Of a stretch of 19,255 nt of DNA, positions 1 through 6,919 are shown in pieces. Where the stretch lies: NCBI GenBank assembly GCA_009392095.1, contig VFHF01000207.1:1-19255 (forward strand), written 5' to 3'. Source of the DNA: SAR202 cluster bacterium (GTDB lineage: Bacteria; Chloroflexota; Dehalococcoidia; Lucifugimonadales; UBA3495). The notes below the pieces were generated by a model. The model was not told where the DNA came from. It was given only the letters and a program-made list of their open reading frames with translations, and searched no databases. Within the stretch, counting starts at the first letter, position 1. Each line of letters begins with the position of its first letter. The position numbers and the translations under genes were made by a program.

Positions 1-945
1 GAAATTGGAGCTCACGGCAGCTACAGACACCCCATTTCTCAGTGATGCTAAGTTGATGCCTAAACCGGTGTCGTGGGAAAATGCCGGCGATGCGAAGGGT
101 TGGGATAGGTCAACGAGAAACCACGATAAAAACGCGACTGTTCCTCCTGATGGATTCCGATTTTGGACCGATGTGGTAGGCGGTATTCTTTATCTCCGTT
201 GGTCATCTGCAGCATGCCAAAGATGTCATTCTGATAGCCCTGATAGTCGATACCGCCTGAAAGTCGGTAGATAAACTCGGGGCCGGTGTGGGTATGAACG
301 CTAGTCTCCCCACCCGGCGGTACCGTAACCAACACAAACACCGCCAAAGGATTTTTCGGGATGCCTTTCAGGGTTGGGCTGACAAAAACCGTCTCCACCG
401 CCGGGTCGGCCAGAATGTAATCTGGGACGTCCAATCGTGTTTCCCAGAATGTGGACGGTCCGCCCGATGCCTCATGCACATGGTTAGACCCGGGCCTGAC
501 CGCCGCGCCTTCGCCTTGCTTCAGGGTGGAAACGATGGTTTCCTGTTAGCCGGCCGTGTAGTCCGTGTCTTCGGCGAATACCTCGGTGATGACCAGCTCG
601 GACTTCAATCCGTGCGGTCCGCGTTCGGCGTAAACGAATGCGAAGGGGTGGTTGTGGCTCAGGATTCCCACGCTACAAGGCTGTATCGGTGGGTCATCCA
701 GGCTTATGGCCCGGCAGGCACTTCTTCCAACTGAACCTGGGGCAGCAGGATGGCCGGGCGATGCCACCCAACGCCCCTCCGCCCATCGATATCTGTCCAG
801 CGCCCGAAGAGCCTCCAAGCGTCGGCGCTACCGCGGGAACAGAAGAATCTCCACCTCCATAGGCCACCGAAAGAATGACGGGGGACGCGATTACGGGGGC
901 TATAGCTTTCAGTTTTGATTTCGCCGACAATATCTCAAGTTTCAT
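1..945 (-). pseudogene. Decayed cupin-domain lipoprotein gene
   Basis: On the minus strand a cupin-like protein can be followed only by changing frame three times. The first segment, from the ATG at 945, has a basic start, a hydrophobic stretch and a Gly/Ser-rich linker. Frame 2 (about 757-708) reads PAILLPQVQLEEVPAG. Frame 3 (about 708-190) reads SVGILSHNHPFAFVYAERG, is cut by a TAA at 546-548, then resumes with VPPGGETSVHTHTGPEFIYR, a typical cupin metal-site motif. Frame 4 (about 190 to the window edge) reads IPPTTSVQNRNPS and LSWFLVDLSQPFASPAF, and stays open to base 1. The signal region reads SVAYGGGDSS, where lipoproteins of this look usually have a cysteine; TAT here for TGT would destroy a lipobox. 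All neighbouring genes are intact, so genuine decay is likelier than sequencing error. The 3' end may lie outside the window. Ancestral function is unknown beyond a secreted cupin fold. Confidence 0.8.
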
Positions 946-958
946 TTTAGGATTCTAG

Positions 959-971
959 CCGCCATCGGCGG
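959..971. other. Small perfect inverted repeat upstream of the DUF255 gene
   Basis: CCGCC-ATC-GGCGG is a perfect 5-bp palindrome with a 3-base centre, lying 18 bases before the ATG at 990 in the 44-bp gap between the pseudogene and the DUF255 gene. It could be an operator half-site pair or a leader hairpin, but at this size it could also be chance. Confidence 0.25.
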
Positions 972-989
972 ATTGCGTGTAGGTGGACC

Positions 990-3035
990 ATGCCCAACAG
1001 GTTAAGCAGCGAGACCAGCCCCTATCTCTTGCAGCACGCCAACAACCCCGTAGACTGGTATCCGTGGGGCGACGAAGCCCTGCAGAGAGCCAAGGACGAA
1101 GACAAACCGATCCTGCTCAGCATCGGATACTCGGCCTGCCACTGGTGCCATGTGATGGAGCGAGAGTCATTTGAGGACGAAGCCATCGCCGCACTGATGA
1201 ACGAGCATTTCGTCAGCATCAAGGTTGACCGGGAGGAGCGCCCCGACTTGGATGCCGTCTACATGGAGGCGGTGCAGATGCTGACCGGAAGCGGCGGCTG
1301 GCCGATGACCGTGTTCCTTACCCCAGACGGACGCCCATTCTACGGTGGCACCTATTTTCCGCCGGTGGACCGGCACAACATGCCAGGATTTCCCCGGTTG
1401 CTACAGTCGGTGGCGACCCTATATCACAACGATCGGAGCGAGATCGACCGGGTCACATCGCAGATCACCGAGCAGATGGGCCGGACCGGCCAAATGGCCA
1501 AGGGTGACGCGCCACTTACGGTGGAAACGTTGCATCAGGCCTATACGACTCTGGCAACCAATTTTGACTATCAGAACGGCGGCACCGGTACTGCGCCTAA
1601 GTTCCCCCAGGCCATGAACTTGGAAGTGCTGCTCCGCTACTACCGTCACGGCTACAACGACCGCGCTCTGGAGATGGTGGACCTCACTTTGGAGAAGATG
1701 GCCATGGGCGGCATCTACGACCAGATCGCCGGAGGCTTTGCCCGTTATTCCACCGATAACTACTGGCTGGTGCCACACTTCGAGAAGATGCTCTACGACA
1801 ACGCCCTCCTGGCCCGGCTCTACCTACACGCCCACCAAGCCACTGCGCGTGGCATGTACCGCCGCATCGCCGAGGAGACCCTCGACTATATCCTGCGGGA
1901 GATGACCGGCCCCGAGGGCGGCTTCTACTCGGCTACCGACGCCGACAGCGAGGGTGAAGAGGGCAAGTTTTTCGTCTGGTCGCCAGCCGAGATCGAAGCC
2001 GTTCTGGGCGATGAGGCCGGCATATTCAGCGGGTTCTTCGGCGTTAGAGAGTCGGGCAATTTTGAAGGCAAGAACATCCTGAACATCAGCCAAAAAGCCT
2101 CGGAATATTCCCAGCGCCAAGGGATATCCCTGGAGCGGTTGATCGACGTGGTCCAGCGTGGAAAGTTGGCCCTCTGGGCGGAACGCGAAAAACGGGTGCA
2201 CCCACTGCTGGACGACAAGGTACTGGCATCCTGGAACGGTATGATGCTCCGCAGCTTCGCCGAAGCAGGCGCCGCATTGGAGCGTCAGGATTACCTGGAC
2301 GCGGCCGTCAAAAACGCCAATTTCCTACTTGAGACCATGCGCCCTGGAGGCAAACTGCTCAGGACCTACCGAGCGGGCCAGGCCAAGCTGCCCGGATACC
2401 TGGAAGACTACTCGTTCGTGGCCGATGGCCTTCTCGCTCTGTACGAGGCCACCTTCGACCAACGGTGGCTCGATGAGTCGATCAGCCTCGCCGACCGCAT
2501 GATCGAGCTGTTCTGGGACGACGCTGTAGGCGGCTTCTACGATACCGGCGCAGAACACGACGAGCTCGTAGTCCGGCCTCGGGACGTCCTGGACAACGCC
2601 CAGCCTTGCGGCGGTTCGGTGGCCACGGACGTGCTCCTGAAACTGGCGGTGATCACTGGGAACGAAGATTACCGGGTGAAGGCCGCCACTCCGCTGCGCA
2701 CACTGCGAGAGTTGATGGGCCGCGCCCCGGCAGGGACAGGGCATTGGATTGCCGCCTTGGACTTTTATGTGTCTTCGCCAAAGGAAGTGATAATCATCGG
2801 TCCCAGAGACGATTCGGCAACCACCGCACTGATGCAGATCGTCAATGGAGGCTTCTTCCCCAACAAAGTCTTGGTAGGCGCGGACAGCGCCGACGATGCC
2901 GGGGAATATGGTCTGCCCCTGCTGGAAGCCCGCGGTATGGTCGACGGCAAACCCACCGCCTACGTCTGCCATAACTACGCCTGCCAACTGCCTGTGACCA
3001 CGCCCGAAGAATTTGCTGTGCAGTTGGAGGGTTAA
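990..3035 (+). CDS. Thioredoxin-like DUF255 protein (YyaL/SPATA20 family)
   Basis: This 681-residue protein is full length for the DUF255 (PF03190) family, known as YyaL in bacteria and SPATA20 in animals. The N-terminal thioredoxin-like domain shows LLQHANNPVDWYPWG (residues 13-27), the redox motif SACHWCHVM (48-56, cysteines 50 and 53), the family signature DREERPDLDAVYM (80-92) and GGWPMTVFLTPDG (102-114) with the cis-Pro loop. Residues from about 190 onward form the alpha/alpha barrel resembling six-hairpin glycosidases or N-acylglucosamine 2-epimerases, including YDQIAGGFARYSTD and PHFEKMLYDNA. There is no signal peptide, so it is probably cytoplasmic. The ATG at 990 is preceded by AGGTGG at 981-986 and gives the usual family N terminus. 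The family is very widespread, but its substrate and reaction are not established. The next gene starts 86 bases downstream and may have its own promoter. Confidence 0.93.
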   Translation: MPNRLSSETSPYLLQHANNPVDWYPWGDEALQRAKDEDKPILLSIGYSACHWCHVMERESFEDEAIAALMNEHFVSIKVDREERPDLDAVYMEAVQMLTGSGGWPMTVFLTPDGRPFYGGTYFPPVDRHNMPGFPRLLQSVATLYHNDRSEIDRVTSQITEQMGRTGQMAKGDAPLTVETLHQAYTTLATNFDYQNGGTGTAPKFPQAMNLEVLLRYYRHGYNDRALEMVDLTLEKMAMGGIYDQIAGGFARYSTDNYWLVPHFEKMLYDNALLARLYLHAHQATARGMYRRIAEETLDYILREMTGPEGGFYSATDADSEGEEGKFFVWSPAEIEAVLGDEAGIFSGFFGVRESGNFEGKNILNISQKASEYSQRQGISLERLIDVVQRGKLALWAEREKRVHPLLDDKVLASWNGMMLRSFAEAGAALERQDYLDAAVKNANFLLETMRPGGKLLRTYRAGQAKLPGYLEDYSFVADGLLALYEATFDQRWLDESISLADRMIELFWDDAVGGFYDTGAEHDELVVRPRDVLDNAQPCGGSVATDVLLKLAVITGNEDYRVKAATPLRTLRELMGRAPAGTGHWIAALDFYVSSPKEVIIIGPRDDSATTALMQIVNGGFFPNKVLVGADSADDAGEYGLPLLEARGMVDGKPTAYVCHNYACQLPVTTPEEFAVQLEG

Positions 3036-3063
3036 CACGGGTTGTACTTAAGCCGACCAACCC

Positions 3064-3092
3064 TTTGGTTTACACCTGTAGCCTGGTAAAAT
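3064..3092 (+). promoter_or_regulatory. Candidate promoter for the DUF1501 operon
   Basis: A -10-like TAAAAT at 3087-3092 (5 of 6 matches to TATAAT) sits 17 bases after a weak -35-like TTGGTT at 3064-3069. Transcription would begin near 3099, about 23 bases before the TTG start. The -35 match is poor, so the call is tentative. Confidence 0.3.
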
Positions 3093-3108
3093 CAGCCCAT
3101 AGCCCGGC

Positions 3109-3113
3109 AGGAG
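3109..3113 (+). promoter_or_regulatory. Ribosome binding site fixing a TTG start
   Basis: AGGAG lies 8 bases before the TTG at 3122-3124. This selects that TTG over the TTG at 3065, which has no such site and would add 19 residues (VYTCSLVKSAHSPAG...) with no resemblance to the family. Confidence 0.75.
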
Positions 3114-3121
3114 ATGGTAAG

Positions 3122-4249
3122 TTGACGAGCACTAACAAAGACCCGATCTTGGTAGTTGTCCAATTGACCGGCGGGAACGACTACATCAACACGGTCATCC
3201 CCTACCAAGACCCGCTTTATTACGATAGCCGGAAAAAGGTGAGCGTCACCCAAGAGGAAGTCCTGCCCATCAGCGATGAGCTGGCGTTCAACCCAGCCTT
3301 CACAGCCGTTAAAGATCTTTACGACCAGGGCAAAGTGGCCGTGATTAACGGCATTGGTTACCCCGGCCCCAACCGGTCCCACTTTCGCTCCATGGACATC
3401 TGGCACACCTGCGAGCCGGAAAAGGTCGGCACCGAGGGCTGGCTGGGACGGGCCATCCGTGACCTCGACCCCAACGCCGAGAACGTGCTAACCGGAGTCA
3501 ATTTCGGTCGCGGTCTGCCCCGGGCCATGGCCCTGACCGGCGTTCCTGTCGCCTCGGTAGCCGTCTTGGAGACCTACGGAGTCCTGACAGGGATAACCGG
3601 CGAACAGGAGCGGATACAAGCATTGGACCTGTTCTCTAGGATGTATTCACCAATCATGGGCACCGGTCCGGTGATGGATTACCTGGGCTCCACCGGCCTG
3701 GACGCCCTAAAGGGCGCGGACATCTTGAAAACAGTCCCGGCCCAGTACCAGTCCCGCATCGAATACAGCGACAGCATCATCGGCCGGAACCTGCAGGGCA
3801 TCGCCAAGGTCCTAACCGCCAATCTGGGCACCCGAATCTTCTACACCGAGCAGCCGGGCTACGACACCCACGCCAACCAGGGGCCGCTGCACGGTATCTT
3901 ATTGGACCACCTCTCCCACGCCATCAACGACTTCTACGAAGACCTCAATGAGCACAACACCGCCGACAATGTACTAATCTATCTGTTCACCGAGTTCGGA
4001 CGGCGGGTGAAGGACAACGGCTCAGGCACCGACCACGGAGCAGGTGGACTGGCGCTGGCCATCGGTGACCCGGTGACGGGCGGCATCTACAGCGAGTTTC
4101 CGTCCATGCGCCCGGAAGACCTTGAAGAAGGCGACCTGAAGTACAACATCGACTTCAGGGGCGTCTACGGCACTGTTGCCGAGAAGTGGTTGGGTCTGGA
4201 TGCTGCGTCTATCGTTGGCGGAAAATTCGAGCAGCTGAACTTCGTTTAA
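3122..4249 (+). CDS. DUF1501 family protein, without export signal
   Basis: The 375-residue product belongs to DUF1501 (PF07394), a family fold-related to the alkaline phosphatase/sulfatase superfamily. Visible marks are LVVVQLTGGNDYINTVIPY (about 10-28), SHFRSMDIWHT (86-96), GYDTHANQ (246-253) and FTEFGRRVKDNG followed by GTDHGAGG (289-309). The His/Asp residues of the last two blocks are likely metal ligands. Many DUF1501 proteins, for example in Planctomycetes, begin with a Tat signal. Here the conserved domain starts within ten residues of the initiator and there is no twin arginine or hydrophobic segment, so the protein is predicted to be cytoplasmic. It is the first gene of a trio with DUF1800 (20-bp gap) and an NHL protein. 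DUF1501 and DUF1800 genes are frequent neighbours across bacteria, implying joint action, but no reaction is known. Family assignment is confident; function is not. Confidence 0.9.
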   Translation: MTSTNKDPILVVVQLTGGNDYINTVIPYQDPLYYDSRKKVSVTQEEVLPISDELAFNPAFTAVKDLYDQGKVAVINGIGYPGPNRSHFRSMDIWHTCEPEKVGTEGWLGRAIRDLDPNAENVLTGVNFGRGLPRAMALTGVPVASVAVLETYGVLTGITGEQERIQALDLFSRMYSPIMGTGPVMDYLGSTGLDALKGADILKTVPAQYQSRIEYSDSIIGRNLQGIAKVLTANLGTRIFYTEQPGYDTHANQGPLHGILLDHLSHAINDFYEDLNEHNTADNVLIYLFTEFGRRVKDNGSGTDHGAGGLALAIGDPVTGGIYSEFPSMRPEDLEEGDLKYNIDFRGVYGTVAEKWLGLDAASIVGGKFEQLNFV

Positions 4250-4269
4250 CCTCTCGGAGATTTAGGACT

Positions 4270-5715
4270 ATGCCAGAGACCGATAAACCCCTACTGGCGC
4301 ACCTTCTACGCCGGGCCGGTTTTGGCGCAACCTTCCAAGAGCTGGACCGCTACTCCCAGCTAAGATACGAAGCCGTCGTTGACCAACTACTCCATCCCGA
4401 GCTACAGCCAGTTATCGAAGAAGACGTGCTGGAGCGGTACTACATCGATTGGAAAGAGAGCCGGAACATCGAAGGAGCGCTGACCGAGTCGGTCTATCGC
4501 ATGAACGCCTATGCCGGAGGCCGGCCACTGCAGGAGAAGATTGCCCTGTTCTGGCACGGCGTGTTCGCCACCGGACTGGCCAAGGTCCTCCACGAAAAGA
4601 CCATGCTCAACCAGATAGACCTGTTCCGCGAGCAGGGGCTGGGCAATTTCCGGGAACTTCTGGTTGGCCTGGCCAAAGACCCGGCAATGATCTTCTGGCT
4701 GGATAACAACTTCAACCACAAGGACGCCCCCAACGAGAACTGGGGTCGGGAACTGCTGGAGTTGTTCTCCCTTGGCGTGGGCATGGACGGCCAGGAGAAC
4801 TTCACCGAAGGCGACGTCCAATCCGCTGCCCGCGCATTCACCGGCTGGACCATCGATGACGACAACGTGACTTCATTTCCCTTCGGCAAGCTGCCTTGGC
4901 GCTTCCGGTATATTCCAGATGACCATGATGAAGAAGAGAAGACATTCCTGGGCCATACCGGCAACTTCAACGGCGAAGACATCATCGATATCATCGTCAA
5001 GCAGCCGGCCACCGCCCGGTTCATCTCCCGCCACCTCTACAACTTTTTCGTCGCTGACGATGTCCAAGTTCCTGCCTGGCAACACACGCCCTCCGGCGAT
5101 CCAGAAGCCATCAAGATTTTGGAAGAGGAATATTTCCGGTCGAACTACGACATACGTTCGATGCTCGATGTTCTGTTCAATTCCGATTTTTTCAAATCGG
5201 ATCGTGTTCGCTTCGCCAAGGTAAAAAGCCCGGCGGAAGTGGTGGTAGGTACGCTCCACCTGTTGGGCGATTTTAAATTTCCGAAACGGGGCATCTTCGA
5301 CGTGGCCATGGGGTGCCGCTATATGGGCCAAGACCTGCTGAACCCGCCGTCGGTGGAAGGCTGGCATACCGGCGAGGAATGGATCGACAGCGGCAGCCTG
5401 GTTGAACGAATAAATTTCGTGGCAGATCAGGTCAGCGACATCCACCAACCCGGAGTTCGGGCCATGGTTGATGCGCTACTAGACCGTACCGACGAACTGG
5501 ACCCGGAGTCGGTCATCGACGCCTGCCTTGAACTGATGGGCCACATGCGGCTGCACGAAAAAAATAAAGCGCACCTAGCCGGCGAAGTCCGAGCCATGCT
5601 CGCCCAACGCAGTGCTCTCGTAGCCGGCAGTCCTGAAGACCGCCTGTTCGCGGAAAACACCGTTCTCCACACCATGAAGATGATTGGCTCCAGCCGGGAG
5701 TACCAGTTCGCATAA
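4270..5715 (+). CDS. DUF1800 family protein
   Basis: This 481-residue protein matches DUF1800 (PF08811). It shows the N-terminal HLLRRAGFGAT (11-21), then KIALFWHGVFATG (90-102), NENWGRELLELFSLG (155-169), AARAFTGWTID (186-196), and near the C terminus NPPSVEGWHTGEEWI. No signal peptide or membrane segment is visible. The ATG at 4270 was chosen because GGAG at 4256-4259 precedes it and the family N terminus begins there; an upstream in-frame GTG at 4186 lies inside the DUF1501 gene. Its stop is followed after 2 bases by the NHL gene, so the two are probably translationally coupled. DUF1800 is largely helical and typically partners DUF1501; no biochemical activity is established. A role as a helper or scaffold for the phosphatase-like DUF1501 partner is inference only. 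Confidence 0.9.
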   Translation: MPETDKPLLAHLLRRAGFGATFQELDRYSQLRYEAVVDQLLHPELQPVIEEDVLERYYIDWKESRNIEGALTESVYRMNAYAGGRPLQEKIALFWHGVFATGLAKVLHEKTMLNQIDLFREQGLGNFRELLVGLAKDPAMIFWLDNNFNHKDAPNENWGRELLELFSLGVGMDGQENFTEGDVQSAARAFTGWTIDDDNVTSFPFGKLPWRFRYIPDDHDEEEKTFLGHTGNFNGEDIIDIIVKQPATARFISRHLYNFFVADDVQVPAWQHTPSGDPEAIKILEEEYFRSNYDIRSMLDVLFNSDFFKSDRVRFAKVKSPAEVVVGTLHLLGDFKFPKRGIFDVAMGCRYMGQDLLNPPSVEGWHTGEEWIDSGSLVERINFVADQVSDIHQPGVRAMVDALLDRTDELDPESVIDACLELMGHMRLHEKNKAHLAGEVRAMLAQRSALVAGSPEDRLFAENTVLHTMKMIGSSREYQFA

Positions 5716-5717
5716 CC

Positions 5718-6707
5718 ATGACTACCGAGGCTGAACAACCCGTTTCTACCCAAGGCTTTTACCGCTACCACGACGTGATCGGCCTGCTGTCCCCGGCCGG
5801 CCCTGGATTCAGCGGCCCGGTGGCGGTTACAACCGGCCCTGACGGGATGTTGTATGTCGCCAATCGGGCCAACCCAAAACAACCGGACGGTGTGCGTGTC
5901 AGCCGGTGCACCACCGACGGCGATTACCTGGACCAGTTCGGTGTCTGGGGCGAGGGCCCCGGAGAGTTCATCTGGGTGACCGACATCGCTTTCAGCTCCC
6001 AAGGTGAGATCTATCTGGCTGACGAACACTCCCACCGGATCAGCGTTTTCGGCGCCGACCGACAATTCATTAGGGCTTTCGGTGGTCACGGCAGCGGCCC
6101 AGGAGAATTGGACCGCCCCTCAGGCCTGGAATTCGGCCCCGGCAGCAATCTGTATGTGGTCGACACCCTCAACCACCGGGTGCAGGCGCTAACCGCCAAT
6201 GGTGAGTTCGTATCCAAATGGGGCGCTTTGGGAGATGCTGAAGGGCAGTTCAACATGCCTTGGGGCATCGCTATCGACATCTCTGGGGATGTTTACGTCA
6301 CCGATTGGCGCAACGACCGGGTCCAGAAGTTTGACGCTGAAGGCAATTTTCTGATGGCCTTTGGCGCCTCGGGTGGAGACGAGGGGCAGTTCAACCGCCC
6401 CAATGGCATCGCCGTGGATGCAGACGGCGATATTTACGTGTGCGATTGGTTGAACGACCGGGTCCAGGTCTTCGACCGGACCGGTGGGTTCAAAGACGTG
6501 CTCATCGGCCACAGTGGAATGTCCAAGTGGGGCCAGACCTTGCTTGACGCCAACCCGGATATTGAAAGAAAGCTGGAGTTGGCGGTCCAAAACATCGAAC
6601 CCAAGCGCCGCTTCTACCGCCCGGTGTCGATCCACGTGGACAAGAACGGCAAAGTCTATGTGGCCGACTGCTACCGCCACCGAGTCCAGATCTACCAGAA
6701 ACTTTAG
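5718..6707 (+). CDS. NHL-repeat beta-propeller protein
   Basis: The 329-residue product is built almost wholly of NHL repeats. Six can be seen, near residues 34-63, 84-111, 131-158, 178-205, 225-252 and 300-326. Typical units read PWGIAIDISGDVYVTDWRND and PNGIAVDADGDIYVCDWLND, each followed by RVQ-F/Y. This predicts a six-bladed propeller. An insert at about 258-298 (VLIGHSGMSKWGQ... ELAVQNIEPKRRF) separates blades five and six. There is no signal peptide, which is notable because many bacterial NHL proteins are secreted. NHL propellers serve as ligand- or protein-binding platforms and sometimes as enzymes (lyase or lactonase-like); nothing here identifies a catalytic site. The 2-bp spacing after DUF1800 indicates the last gene of a three-gene operon. 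Fold is confident; role is unknown. Confidence 0.9.
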   Translation: MTTEAEQPVSTQGFYRYHDVIGLLSPAGPGFSGPVAVTTGPDGMLYVANRANPKQPDGVRVSRCTTDGDYLDQFGVWGEGPGEFIWVTDIAFSSQGEIYLADEHSHRISVFGADRQFIRAFGGHGSGPGELDRPSGLEFGPGSNLYVVDTLNHRVQALTANGEFVSKWGALGDAEGQFNMPWGIAIDISGDVYVTDWRNDRVQKFDAEGNFLMAFGASGGDEGQFNRPNGIAVDADGDIYVCDWLNDRVQVFDRTGGFKDVLIGHSGMSKWGQTLLDANPDIERKLELAVQNIEPKRRFYRPVSIHVDKNGKVYVADCYRHRVQIYQKL

Positions 6708-6801
6708 TCCACTGGCGCTATTTCCGACACGATTTGTTCTGATTCCCTGGTGTGATGTCCCGAAAATGGCCATCGTTCCCAGTCACGCATGGAGGCAGGG
6801 C

Positions 6802-6830
6802 TAGGCATGTCAATTTAACTGACCTATAAT
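6802..6830 (+). promoter_or_regulatory. Sigma-70-type promoter for icd
   Basis: A perfect TATAAT at 6825-6830 lies 17 bases downstream of TAGGCA at 6802-6807 (4 of 6 matches to TTGACA). Transcription would start near 6837, leaving a leader of about 80 bases before the icd ATG. It sits in the 212-bp gap after the NHL gene, consistent with icd being its own transcription unit. Confidence 0.55.
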
Positions 6831-6919
6831 CGGTGTTGATCCGTGAGGCCGGGCCTGTAACCCAACAGCTCTTGGCGCCTCGTTGCGGCCCGCGAAACTT
6901 GTTTTATAAGGAAAAGAAT

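Noticed and set aside
288..734. Plus-strand open frame opposite the cupin pseudogene
   Set aside because: It is antisense to legible cupin motifs, has no recognisable domain and an unusual composition; it is a shadow of the decayed gene.
2325..3038. Long minus-strand open frame (237 codons) inside the DUF255 gene
   Set aside because: It lies fully antisense to a conserved coding region and shows no family similarity; typical high-GC shadow frame.
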